From positions 1 through 43,558 of the forward strand of contig JAQBVJ010000057.1 of NCBI GenBank assembly GCA_027623235.1: a stretch of 43,558 nucleotides of DNA, given 5' to 3'. Positions 1-7,722 of this stretch are shown here, one piece after another. The notes below the pieces were generated by a model. It saw only the letters and a program-made list of their open reading frames with translations. It did no database searches and was not told the origin of the DNA. The translations under genes were made by a program, and so were the position numbers. Numbering within the stretch: the first letter of the stretch is position 1; each line of letters begins with the position of its first letter. Origin of the DNA: Planctomycetota bacterium (GTDB taxonomy: Bacteria; Planctomycetota; Planctomycetia; Planctomycetales; Planctomycetaceae).

Positions 1-364
1 AGCCTCGCAGGTAGATGCCGCTGTCACCGCCCTCGAGGATTTTCCAGTCGAGGTACAATTCAAAGTCGCCGTAGTCCTTCTCTGTGCAAAGGTTCTGCCC
101 CTGACCGTCGAATTCGAGCACGCCATCGACGACCTTCCAGTGAGCCTGCATGTTCTCGTCGGCCTCTTTCTGAGCCGCCGCCAGTTCCTCCTTTGCCATC
201 GCCGCGCGAGCTTTCGGATTCTTGACGAGGCCCTTCCAGCCGGTCAGGTCCTTGCCATTGAAGAGTGGCGTGAATCCTTTCGGTGCTTCTGCCCGCGCCG
301 TCGATGAAGAAACGGTCACAGCCAGAATCGCGATGAGAAGCAGGGGCAGAGATCTGAGGAACAT
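1..364 (-). CDS. DUF1080 (3-keto-disaccharide hydrolase-type) secreted protein, N-terminal part
   Basis: Reading the minus strand from ATG at 364 gives an open frame to the window edge (about 121 residues), so only the N-terminal part is present. It begins with a Sec-type signal peptide (hydrophobic residues about 4-24, ending ARAEA). It continues into GFTPLFNGKDLTGWKG, then HWKVVDGVLEFDGQGQNLCTEKDYGDFELYLDWKILEGGDSGIYLRG. This run (FNGKDLxGW, then the xDFELxxDW and GGxSGIYLRG strands) is the hallmark of the DUF1080 / 3-keto-disaccharide hydrolase family, a concanavalin-like beta-sandwich abundant in Planctomycetota and thought to act on extracytoplasmic sugars. Substrate cannot be told from the sequence. 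The family call is firm; the activity is inferred from the family. Confidence 0.85.
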   Translation of the reverse strand, partial: MFLRSLPLLLIAILAVTVSSSTARAEAPKGFTPLFNGKDLTGWKGLVKNPKARAAMAKEELAAAQKEADENMQAHWKVVDGVLEFDGQGQNLCTEKDYGDFELYLDWKILEGGDSGIYLRG

Positions 365-405
365 GGTTCGACTCCGACAGGTTTAACGGGCTTGCACGAA
401 TCGCG

Positions 406-1278
406 TCACGTTACGGAAATGACGACGGAGACGCCAATCAGCACGGCTCCAATCAGTCGCATCGCCATCGTTCGATGACCGGCCTGTGTGTCCGATTCTG
501 CCAACCGGCGAGCCAGCAGCCAGGTCAGCAGCACTCCCCACAGGCCTCGCATTGAGTAGACGATGTTGACTCGCGTCGCGTCTCCGAACAGGCCGATCGT
601 CAGCGTCATGCCGATCGCCTGAAGCGACATCAGGACAGCTCCGATGGACAACGGCCGTACGACGTCCATCTCCCGCAGTTTGGCCGGCGGATCACCAAGC
701 CTCAGGAAGCCGAGTGAAAAGACCGCGGCGAATGCAAAGGCGATCGGCAGGAAGTAACCCGCTCCCCACGCCGGCGCCCACTTCTGAATCAGAAGGTCAA
801 ACAGAGTCATCGACACCGCTGCCAGCAAAGCAAACCCGACCGATGCGAGGACCCTGGCACGATCGACCGACTTGTCGCGAGCCTGAACGAAGCCGATCCC
901 CACGACCGCAATGGCCGCTGCAATCCAGACTCGCGGCGAGGCCACATCATTCACAAACAGAGGAGCCACCGCCGGCACGATCAGAACTTTAATTCCGAGC
1001 ACCGGCGCTGCGATCGACACGTCGCCACGGTCGACAGCCAGAAACGTCAACAATTGCCCGGCCAGAAACAGCCCGCCAATCATCGCCGGTTGCCACAACA
1101 GGCTCAGCGGCTGCATCGTTCCGCCCATCACGGTCAGCACGGGAAACACCAGCGCCGACGACCAGCACACAACGATCATCGAGGTCCAGGTCGACATCCC
1201 GCGCTGCTGAGCCTGCTTGAGAATCAACAGACCGAACACGACCAGCACGCTGGAACAGAATGGAAGCAGAAGATGAAT
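406..1278 (-). CDS. DMT superfamily (EamA-like) transporter, probable ATT start
   Basis: An integral membrane protein of about 290 residues with some ten hydrophobic segments arranged as two repeated halves, as in EamA/DMT permeases. It matches in layout the second DMT protein at 14457-15341. The first canonical start in frame is GTG at 1248, but that cuts into the first membrane segment. The frame stays open upstream and an ATT at 1276-1278 would give IHLLLPFCSSVLVVFGLLIL, a complete first helix aligning with [20 protein letters not shown] of the other transporter. AAAGGA lies 8 bases before this ATT. I therefore prefer the ATT start, with GTG 1248 as the conservative choice. The substrate is unknown; DMT members export amino acids, sugars or metabolites. 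The gene is followed by a DUF1080 gene on the same strand 41 bases away. Confidence 0.75.
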   Translation of the reverse strand: MHLLLPFCSSVLVVFGLLILKQAQQRGMSTWTSMIVVCWSSALVFPVLTVMGGTMQPLSLLWQPAMIGGLFLAGQLLTFLAVDRGDVSIAAPVLGIKVLIVPAVAPLFVNDVASPRVWIAAAIAVVGIGFVQARDKSVDRARVLASVGFALLAAVSMTLFDLLIQKWAPAWGAGYFLPIAFAFAAVFSLGFLRLGDPPAKLREMDVVRPLSIGAVLMSLQAIGMTLTIGLFGDATRVNIVYSMRGLWGVLLTWLLARRLAESDTQAGHRTMAMRLIGAVLIGVSVVISVT

Positions 1279-1286
1279 CGCGACGG

Positions 1287-1292
1287 TCCTTT
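1287..1292 (-). promoter_or_regulatory. Shine-Dalgarno site supporting an ATT start
   Basis: AAAGGA on the minus strand, 8 bases before ATT 1278-1276. No other ribosome binding site lies at a good distance from the alternative GTG at 1248. Confidence 0.4.
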
Positions 1293-1380
1293 CAGGTGAG
1301 ATTCGGAATCTCGCAGAATCGACAGCCCGCCGCGAGGCAAACAGGTTTCAATGCGCAGATTGAATCTGCCGGTTGAATCA

Positions 1381-1452
1381 AGTGGCATGGGCATCCTGCC
1401 CATGCTGGGCGCTGAGTGAAGCGCGGCCTGGAAGGCCGTGCCACCTGCCTGT
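1381..1452. repeat. Dispersed repeat, GGCCTGGAAGGCCGTGCC family, copy 1
   Basis: This stretch holds a perfect 9-bp hairpin (GCATGGGCA, 3-base loop, TGCCCATGC), then GTGAAGC, then GGCCTGGAAGGCCGTGCC. The same order of blocks recurs at 6715-6771 (CATGGGCATCTTTCCCATG, TGAATGA, GGCCTGGAAGGTCGTGCC), so it is a repeated element and not chance. It lies in the 273-base gap between the transporter and the M41-domain gene, in which I see no gene. Confidence 0.75.
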
Positions 1453-1523
1453 TTCCACAAGCTGCCCTGTGTGGAAGCACGAGACCCGACACATTTTCTC
1501 TTCCTGATTTCCTGCTTCCCTTA

Positions 1524-1561
1524 TTCTCAACCTCATTGATCCTTCTCAACCTCATTGATCC
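1524..1561. repeat. Perfect 19-bp tandem duplication across a stop codon
   Basis: TTCTCAACCTCATTGATCC occurs twice back to back (1524-1542 and 1543-1561). The second copy contains the TGA stop (minus strand, 1552-1554) of the M41-domain gene, so the duplication extends the 3' end without changing the protein. Confidence 0.9.
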
Positions 1562-2109
1562 TGGCCGTTTTGAGAGGAGCGTCTCATCGCCAGTTCGAAG
1601 AGATGCCGGACGGCTCGCCCGCTGATGGTCACTTTGCGAAGAAGTTCCTGAGCGATCGCCTCAACGGCTTCGGCGTGCCCTTGTTCGGCGAGCACGTGCT
1701 CTGTCTTGTCGATCAGGCGGCGGACGAGCCGCTCCAGGTGACGCTCGTTCCTGGCTCGCGTCGACAGCAAACGTTCGACGTTTCTCAAATCCTGAGCGGC
1801 ACCGTCAGTGCAGTACCGGCCGGTGAATCGGCTTTCCGCGACCATGCCGGCCAGCAGAATGAGCACCTCATCTTCCAGTTGATTGGTCGACGGCTTCGTG
1901 CGTCCCTTCTGCACTTTGCAGGCCCCCAGGCGGCTGCCTCCGGTCTGCAACTGTGCCGGCGAGATCGTGACTTTTTCGATCGGCCGCCCCAGCGAAACGG
2001 CCATGACCGCGTGACCGGCTTCGTGCCAGGCCGTTGCGGTCAGGCGGACCGTGTCGGCGGGCGAAGGCTCACTGGCGGGGTCATCGGGAGGGGGGCTCTC
2101 ATCGTTCAT
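1552..2109 (-). CDS. Stand-alone peptidase M41 (FtsH-protease-like) domain protein
   Basis: A 185-residue protein carrying the zinc-protease signature HEAGH at residues 29-33, in the context LTATAWHEAGHAVMAVSLGRPIEKVTI. This is the opening helix of the FtsH/M41 protease domain. LAGMVAESRFTG (about 86-97) and GAAQDLRNVERLL (about 103-115) follow, the latter corresponding to the FtsH region that gives the third zinc ligand (D107 here). There is no AAA ATPase module and no membrane segment, so this is not FtsH itself, which is over 600 residues. The first 20 residues are a Pro/Ser/Asp-rich tail. ATG 2109 is chosen because the frame further upstream (to 2250) reads into the divergent gene and looks non-coding. 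The substrate is unknown; it may be a soluble metallopeptidase acting without ATP. Confidence 0.7.
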   Translation of the reverse strand: MNDESPPPDDPASEPSPADTVRLTATAWHEAGHAVMAVSLGRPIEKVTISPAQLQTGGSRLGACKVQKGRTKPSTNQLEDEVLILLAGMVAESRFTGRYCTDGAAQDLRNVERLLSTRARNERHLERLVRRLIDKTEHVLAEQGHAEAVEAIAQELLRKVTISGRAVRHLFELAMRRSSQNGQDQ

Positions 2110-2248
2110 TGCAGGACAGGATACAAACTGAGGCACGAATTGGCGTGAGTACGTTTCGTGGCGAGTGGACGGTGGCGACTGGCAGGCAGCCCGGCTTCCT
2201 TCGTAGGCTGTGCCCGGTTCGGATGTGGAAACTTCGAGGGAGACGCTC

Positions 2249-5200
2249 ATGTTTGCTGCTCGACAAGCTCAACGATGCGTGCTGGTTTGTGTTGTGGTGA
2301 GCCTCGCCACGACTGGTTTCGCTCAGGAGATCGCGAAGCCAGGCGACGAAGAGAAAGCAAAGCCACCGTCGCTCGCCGAGGAAATGCCGCGGATCGCGGC
2401 GACCGAGCCGCAGGACGCTCTCAAGACGTTTGAAGTTCAGCAGGGCTTCCGGCTGGAGCTGGTCGCCTCCGAGCCAATGGTCTCCGACCCGGTCGACGCG
2501 TGCTTTGACGAGAACGGCCGTATGTTCGTGGCCGAGATGCACGGGTATCCGTACTCGCAGGAGCCAACGCGGCTCAACCCGAAGGGCGGCGGGAAGCCGG
2601 ATGCCGGGATCGTGCGGCTGCTCGAAGACACCGACGGCGACGGGCGGATGGATCGCAGCGTCGTGTTTGCGGACAAGCTGCGCTGGCCCACTTCGGTGTG
2701 CTGTTACGACGGCGGCGTGTTCGTGCTCGCTCCGCCGACTCTGTGGTGGTTCAAGGACACCACCGGCGACGGCAAAGCCGACATCCGGCATCGCGTGTTC
2801 GACGGTTTCAACCGGGACAACGTGCAGGCCGTCGCGAATAACATGAAGTGGGGGCTCGACCATCGCATCTACGTGGCCGGAGGCCGCAACCCGTCGGTCA
2901 TCACGAAGGACGGCAAAGAGCTGCTGAAGCTGGGCAATATCGATTTCAGTTTCGATCCGCTGACCGAGACCGTACGGCCCGAGACCGGCGGTGTTCAATT
3001 CGGGCACAGCTTCGACGACTGGGGCAACCGTTTCGTCTGCTCGAACAGCAACCACATTCAGCACGTCGTCGTGCCGTATGAGTACACCTCGCGCGAGACC
3101 TGGTCCGGTCCGCCGGCGATCAAGTCGATCGCTGTGGAAGGAGCCGCCGCTCCCGTCTTCCGACGCAGCCAGGCCGAACCGTGGCGCATCGTGAGAACCC
3201 GTCGCCGGGTCGCCGATCCGAAGTTCGCCGGTCTGCCGCCGACCGAGAAAGTGGCGATCGGCTTTTTCACCTCAGCGACCAGCGTGACGATCTACCGCGG
3301 CGACGCCTGGCCCGAGGAATACCGCGGCCAGGCCTTCATCGGCGACGTCGGCGGAAACCTGGTCCACCGCAAGATCCTCGAACCGGACGGGGTCAGCTTC
3401 AAAGCCCGGCGAGCCGACCAGAACCACGAATTCCTCGCCTCGACGGACAACTGGTTCCGCCCGACGAATTTCGTCAACGCCCCGGACGGCACGCTCTACC
3501 TCCTCGACATGTACCGCGAAACGATCGAGCACCCGTACTCGATCCCCGAGGACATCAAAGAACACCTCGACCTGGAAAGCGGCTCGGATCGAGGCCGGAT
3601 CTACCGGCTGGTCGCGAAGAACGGAGTTCGAAAACCGGTGGAGAAACTCGGCGGGCATTCGGCAAAGGAACTCGCAAAGCGGCTTGCCTCAAAGAACGCT
3701 TGGGCCCGCGAGACGGCGTATCGGTTGCTTTGGGAGCGGCACGACAAGGACAACGTCGCTGAGGAAATTCATGCGCTCTGGGAATCAAAACAGGCTGTGG
3801 CGCGAGTTCTTGCTCTTCACTGTGCAGCCACGCTGAATCGGCGAGGCCTCGTGCTGCACGATTATTTGTTGAAAGCAGGGATCGAAGATCCTCATCCGGA
3901 AGTCCGTCGAATCGCTTATCAGCTTGGCCAGGGCAGAACGAATCAGATCAAAGACCCACCTCCTGAAACTAATTCACGAGTTCTTTTCGCAAAGGCGGCG
4001 TATCCGCCAACAGGCTCTTCGGGAGTCCCGCTGGGTTTTGAACAAATCCTTTTTCATGAGGATGCCTATGTTTCGGCAGTGGCGGCAAATTCGAATCTTG
4101 CGTTTCTCCTCGTTCGAGGTCTTACAAATGGACGACATCGACTCAACGCGGATTCGCACAGAGTATTGTTGCGGGCTGCCAAAACTCCCTGGTTCGACTC
4201 AGTCATCAATGAAATCTGTCGCCGGTCTGTCCGCGATGTCCAAGGAGCATTGGATCACTTGGAACTCAACAATGAGTTGCGATTGAGAATCGCCAGGGTC
4301 GCTCGGCAGCATGTCGACGCGGATTATCGAGGCGGACTGATTGTTGGGCCGGTTCTGGACAAGGCGATCGACACTGTCAAATCTGCAAACTCATCTGAAA
4401 AGGAACAGATTCTTGCGATCGGGCTGCTCGCCCATGGCGGCTCGGAGCACCGTAAATTCCTTCAGGACCTGGTTGAGCCAGGTCAGAGTTCCGCCGTACA
4501 AAGCGAAGCAGTGCGAGGAGTCATCGGTTTCCTTGTGGAAGAGGGCGATCAGTCCTGGGACAGAAAATGGAATTCGTTGACCCTTGACCCCCTACTCGAC
4601 AAGTGGTCAACGATTGGCCCTACTGTCCGCAAAACGATCGTTGAGGAGCTTGTCCGATCGATTCCTCGCACGAAGGTGCTTCTAAAGGAAATCAAGTCGG
4701 GTCGAGTTCCTGCTCGAGACATCGACCCGGCGACTCGCAAGTTTCTGACAGGACATGCCTCGTCGGAAATTGCATCGGCAGCTAAAGAACTGCTCAAGCC
4801 TGAGCCGACTGCCTCTCGCAAAGAGGTCCTCGCCAAATACCAGCCGGCTCTCGACGTTGCCGGTGAGGTCGCGAAAGGCCGCGAGCTGTTCCTGAAAAAA
4901 TGTTCGATTTGTCACAAAGTTGGGGATCAGGGGCACCTGGTGGCTCCGGAGATTGTTTCCGTTGTGAACAAGTCGCCGAACGATCTGCTCATCGCGATTC
5001 TCGATCCGAACCGGGAGGCTCAGCCGAATTTCACTCAGTACACAGTCATTACAAAGGCTGGCAAAGTTTTTACCGGGATGATCGCGGAGGAAACCGGAGC
5101 CAGCCTCACGCTGCGTCGGGCCGAGGGCAAACAGGACGTCATCCGCCGGGCCGATATCGCGGAGCTTGTCTCCAGCGGCAAGAGCCTGATGCCTGAGGGT

Positions 5201-5281
5201 TTTGAAAAGGACCTCTCGCCCGAGCAGATTCGGGACATCATCGCGTTTGTGAAATCGCTCGGCGTGAAGAAGCCGGAGTGA
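2249..5281 (+). CDS. PVC-type heme-binding CxxCH protein (beta-propeller / HEAT / cytochrome c)
   Basis: A secreted protein of 1010 residues. ATG 2249 follows GGGAGACGCTC and opens a signal peptide (MFAARQAQRCVLVCVVVSLA, cleavage near GFAQE); the frame upstream of it is not needed. The N-terminal half begins KTFEVQQGFRLELVASEPMVSDPVDACFDENGRMFVAEM, the typical start of the planctomycete 'membrane-bound dehydrogenase' beta-propeller. Repeats of charged helices in the middle (about 480-850) look like HEAT repeats. Near the C-terminus, KCSICHK (C885, C888, H889) is a c-type heme site followed by a short cytochrome domain ending in the SLMPEGFEKDLSPEQIRDIIAFVKSL helix, a usual ending for this family. 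It probably oxidises a sugar or alcohol outside the cytoplasm and passes electrons to the heme; the substrate is not evident. Confidence 0.9.
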   Translation: MFAARQAQRCVLVCVVVSLATTGFAQEIAKPGDEEKAKPPSLAEEMPRIAATEPQDALKTFEVQQGFRLELVASEPMVSDPVDACFDENGRMFVAEMHGYPYSQEPTRLNPKGGGKPDAGIVRLLEDTDGDGRMDRSVVFADKLRWPTSVCCYDGGVFVLAPPTLWWFKDTTGDGKADIRHRVFDGFNRDNVQAVANNMKWGLDHRIYVAGGRNPSVITKDGKELLKLGNIDFSFDPLTETVRPETGGVQFGHSFDDWGNRFVCSNSNHIQHVVVPYEYTSRETWSGPPAIKSIAVEGAAAPVFRRSQAEPWRIVRTRRRVADPKFAGLPPTEKVAIGFFTSATSVTIYRGDAWPEEYRGQAFIGDVGGNLVHRKILEPDGVSFKARRADQNHEFLASTDNWFRPTNFVNAPDGTLYLLDMYRETIEHPYSIPEDIKEHLDLESGSDRGRIYRLVAKNGVRKPVEKLGGHSAKELAKRLASKNAWARETAYRLLWERHDKDNVAEEIHALWESKQAVARVLALHCAATLNRRGLVLHDYLLKAGIEDPHPEVRRIAYQLGQGRTNQIKDPPPETNSRVLFAKAAYPPTGSSGVPLGFEQILFHEDAYVSAVAANSNLAFLLVRGLTNGRHRLNADSHRVLLRAAKTPWFDSVINEICRRSVRDVQGALDHLELNNELRLRIARVARQHVDADYRGGLIVGPVLDKAIDTVKSANSSEKEQILAIGLLAHGGSEHRKFLQDLVEPGQSSAVQSEAVRGVIGFLVEEGDQSWDRKWNSLTLDPLLDKWSTIGPTVRKTIVEELVRSIPRTKVLLKEIKSGRVPARDIDPATRKFLTGHASSEIASAAKELLKPEPTASRKEVLAKYQPALDVAGEVAKGRELFLKKCSICHKVGDQGHLVAPEIVSVVNKSPNDLLIAILDPNREAQPNFTQYTVITKAGKVFTGMIAEETGASLTLRRAEGKQDVIRRADIAELVSSGKSLMPEGFEKDLSPEQIRDIIAFVKSLGVKKPE

Positions 5282-5332
5282 GGGCGTGCGGTCGGATGAA
5301 CCACGGAAGGAAATGCCGAGCAGGGATTGTTG

Positions 5333-5350
5333 CACCTCGGTGTCGAGGTG
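5333..5350. terminator. Hairpin between convergent genes
   Basis: CACCTCG-GTGT-CGAGGTG is a perfect 7-bp stem with a 4-base loop between the 3' ends of the heme-protein gene and the PspA gene. There is no U-run on either side, so a termination role is only suggested by position. Confidence 0.35.
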
Positions 5351-5377
5351 AATTCTGTTTCGGCGGAGGACCCTGGC

Positions 5378-5920
5378 TCAGTCCGCCTGACCAAGCTGGC
5401 GTTTCAGTTCCGCAAGCTCGTCTTCGATTTCGGACGAATGGGACGTCTCCGCCGGAGTCGCATCGTTGTCGTCTTCGGCGTCTTTCCAGTCGCCTCCGGC
5501 GGCCAGTGTCTGCTGGCGTCGCCTCGCGTCGGCGAGTCGTGCTTCGAGCGCGCGAAACGTCGTCGAGAGATGGTCGCGTGTCTGCTCGGCGGCCTTCAGC
5601 TGATCTACCAGGCTGGCGGCCAGGTCGTCGACTTCGTGCTTGCGGATGAGCGCCAGGCGGGCTTTATCTTCGTTGCCGGCTGCCATTTCCGCGCGGGCTT
5701 TGTCGGACCAGAACGTGATCTGGCCGCTTTGCCCTTCCACTTCGCTGCGAAGTTTTTCTTCGTTGGCCAGAGCCGTCTTCATGCTGCGTCGGGCTCCGGC
5801 GAGCCCCGATTCCATTTCGGCAATGATCTCGGTCAAAGTCGCCTGCGGATCGTCGGATTCCTCAAGCAGTCGGGTCAGGTTGCACTGGACGATGTCGGTG
5901 AGCCGGCTGAAGTAGGCCAT
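5378..5920 (-). CDS. PspA/IM30 family protein, short form
   Basis: 180 residues, almost entirely charged coiled-coil helix. The start MAYFSRLTDIVQCNLTRLLEESDDPQATLTEIIAEMESGLAGARRSMKTALANEEKL matches the PspA/Vipp1 N-terminus, in which an amphipathic helix precedes the 'DP...I.EM...L...R' hairpin. PspA binds the inner face of the cytoplasmic membrane and protects it during envelope stress. The family is usually about 220-260 residues, so this one lacks part of the C-terminal coil and ends in an acidic EDDNDATPAETSHSSEIEDELAELKRQL tail. The ATG at 5920 starts the conserved helix; the 21 residues upstream in frame look non-coding. An ECF sigma factor gene lies 104 bases upstream on the same strand, which suggests a stress-response pair. 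Confidence 0.85.
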   Translation of the reverse strand: MAYFSRLTDIVQCNLTRLLEESDDPQATLTEIIAEMESGLAGARRSMKTALANEEKLRSEVEGQSGQITFWSDKARAEMAAGNEDKARLALIRKHEVDDLAASLVDQLKAAEQTRDHLSTTFRALEARLADARRRQQTLAAGGDWKDAEDDNDATPAETSHSSEIEDELAELKRQLGQAD

Positions 5921-6024
5921 GACAGTTGCTCGCTGGTTTGTGTTGGCTGGACCCCAAACGCTCCGACCCACTGCCGGATTCATGGAGTCTCGAAAAATGT
6001 CTGTTTAAAACGATGCTGGTGGGA

Positions 6025-6618
6025 TCAGTCGTCCGGTTCGTGCGGGTTTTGAATACCGCGCTGGGTGAGTCGTTCACTGAGCTTTTCCCGGGCGAGCCTC
6101 AATCGGCTTTTCGTCGTCGGGACCGAGGTCTCCAGGACCTCGGCCACTTCCGGCAGTGAGAGCCCGGAAAAGTGGTGCAGAGTAAACGTCAAGCGCTGCT
6201 CATCGGGCAGGTCGACCAGAAGTTCATCCACGATCGTGGCCAGTTCGGTGTGATCGACTTTCTGCTCGGGCATCAGATACTCACCGGCGATCGACGTGAG
6301 GATGTCGGTATCGTCCTCAAACTTTCCCTTCACCGCTTTCACCAGGCAGTCGTGCGAGCGGCGGCGAATGTTGTCGATCAGCAGATTTCGAGCGATGCGG
6401 AACATCCAGCCTTTGAACCGGCCGACGGGAATGTAATCCCAGAACTGCCGGTAGATTCGCAGCAGAACTTCCTGAGCCAGGTCTTCAGAGCGGTGCGGAT
6501 CGCGTGTGTTTTTGAGAAAAAATCCAAACAACGGCCCGCTGTTCCGTTCGACGATCTCGTCAAACGCCGAGGCATCTCCTTCCTGAAGGCGAACCATCAG
6601 TTGATCGTCTTCGGTCAC
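6025..6618 (-). CDS. ECF RNA polymerase sigma factor (sigma-70 family, RpoE-like)
   Basis: A 197-residue protein with the two conserved sigma regions of an ECF factor. Region 2 is about residues 8-85: DASAFDEIVERNSGPLFGFFL, then RSEDLAQEVLLRIYRQFWDY and FKGWMFRIARNLLIDNIRRR for core binding and -10 recognition. Region 4 is about 133-185: LVDLPDEQRLTFTLHHFSGLSLPEVAEVLETSVPTTKSRL, the -35 helix-turn-helix. It starts at GTG 6618, with GAGG eight bases before. There is no membrane anti-sigma gene beside it. The next gene downstream on the same strand encodes PspA, so control of membrane stress genes is a reasonable inference. I see no extra regulatory domain. Confidence 0.9.
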   Translation of the reverse strand: MTEDDQLMVRLQEGDASAFDEIVERNSGPLFGFFLKNTRDPHRSEDLAQEVLLRIYRQFWDYIPVGRFKGWMFRIARNLLIDNIRRRSHDCLVKAVKGKFEDDTDILTSIAGEYLMPEQKVDHTELATIVDELLVDLPDEQRLTFTLHHFSGLSLPEVAEVLETSVPTTKSRLRLAREKLSERLTQRGIQNPHEPDD

Positions 6619-6690
6619 CGGGAAAACCTCGTCGAGGATCAGACAAATCGGAAGCGGAATGCTGTCGGAAACACCCGCCTGACGCCGTCA

Positions 6691-6800
6691 CTTAACAGCC
6701 TGTTGAAAACAGCGACATGGGCATCTTTCCCATGCGGGATTCTGAATGATTCACGGCCTGGAAGGTCGTGCCTCTTACCTTTTTTCAACGGGTGGTCAAG
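6691..6800. mobile_element. MITE-like element with 19-bp imperfect terminal inverted repeats
   Basis: The left end CTTAACAGCCTGTTGAAAA (6691-6709) is repeated inverted at 6782-6800 with 15 of 19 matches. Inside is the second copy of the CATGGGCAT hairpin plus GGCCTGGAAGGTCGTGCC block seen at 1381-1452. There is no coding capacity, and the length is 110 bp. A related left end, CTTGGCAGCCTGTTGAGAAA, occurs at 25679-25698. It looks like a non-autonomous element mobilised in trans; no target-site duplication was confirmed. Confidence 0.6.
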
Positions 6801-6809
6801 GGAGGATTT

Positions 6810-7334
6810 TCAATGCTCAAACCCAGCGGCTGAATTCGCCACTGAACTGCGGGCGGGATTGTACCGAAGTTGGCTCCCGCATTTCGACGCAAGGCTCAAT
6901 CGCTTTCGGACGAGCGACCGCGTCGAGAACGACTCACCAGGCTGTCCCCGCCGCCAGTCATCGAAAGGCTTTCGACTTTTCTCAATCGGAAGTGCCCCGA
7001 CGGGAATCGGTGCCCCGACGGGATTCGCATAAATCCCTTTTGGATGCCGAAAACAGAATACGTCCTCCCACTCGACGTTGTCGTGCCAGTGGTTGACTGG
7101 CCGGCCGATCTGCGCAGTGATGCCTGCAATCTTCCCATGCAGTCTGCCAACCCACAGACCTCCGGAATCGATCCGAATCCGCAGTAATTCACCCTGCGTC
7201 GAGTCAAGCTGAAGCTGAAGCTCGATGTTTCTGGTTTCGAGTTGTTTTAACTTGTTTTCTGAATTCTGCAGGACCAGGCAGGAGCGTTGAGTGATAAAAA
7301 CCACAACAAGAACTGACAAAACTAAGAATTTCAT
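6810..7334 (-). CDS. Hypothetical membrane-anchored coiled-coil protein
   Basis: A 174-residue open frame that I do not recognise. It begins with one hydrophobic segment (MKFLVLSVLVVVFITQRSCLVL). A short coiled coil (about 25-50, NSENKLKQLETRNIELQLQLDST) and a basic, Pro/Gly-containing C-terminal region follow. The anchor-plus-coil layout is protein-like and is the main support. No good Shine-Dalgarno precedes ATG 7334, and the last 10 residues run up to the MITE-like element, so the natural C-terminus may have been altered. It stands alone between the sigma factor and the acyl-AMP ligase on the other strand. Real or not is uncertain. Confidence 0.45.
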   Translation of the reverse strand: MKFLVLSVLVVVFITQRSCLVLQNSENKLKQLETRNIELQLQLDSTQGELLRIRIDSGGLWVGRLHGKIAGITAQIGRPVNHWHDNVEWEDVFCFRHPKGIYANPVGAPIPVGALPIEKSRKPFDDWRRGQPGESFSTRSLVRKRLSLASKCGSQLRYNPARSSVANSAAGFEH

Positions 7335-7722
7335 GCGGAATTCAGGAGGCAGGAGGAAGGGTAGGATGAGGAGGCGGGACGCTGTAATGGGATCTGGGAT
7401 TCGATCGAACCACGTCCCAGGTCGAAAGTTGACAGGTCGATGAAAGAAAGACCGCCGCTCGTTCGTCGCCGTGTTGCGTTAAGCACTGCGATTGCGGTTT
7501 TGGTACGATCACCTGAACTGACTGGAAACACACGTCGACTGTTGTCACCGCCAGGCTCACATTCAGCGTGTCAATGGACAGTTTTGAAAGGGAGCGACCG
7601 TCTCTGAGGCAGACAGTTCGGGGTTCCCTGTTCCAGGGTCTCGACCGAGCGATAAGGGCTCCTCGACCGTTCAACCCGGCCCCGCGTCTTCAACCGCCGG
7701 CTCAGCACGGCCAGAAACTCCG
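7335..7722. other. Intergenic region, no gene seen
   Basis: 388 bases separating a minus-strand hypothetical gene from the plus-strand ligase gene. It contains a purine-rich tract of AGGAGG-like repeats (about 7345-7380) and presumably both promoters. Frames on either strand here have biased, shadow-like composition and I do not call a gene. Confidence 0.5.

Noticed and set aside
2110..2250. Extension of the M41 gene to 2250
   Set aside because: The added 47 residues overlap the divergent heme-protein start and are Ser/Thr-rich without conserved features.
5327..6052. Long plus-strand frame opposite PspA
   Set aside because: It is the shadow of PspA; the minus-strand product has a clear family match.
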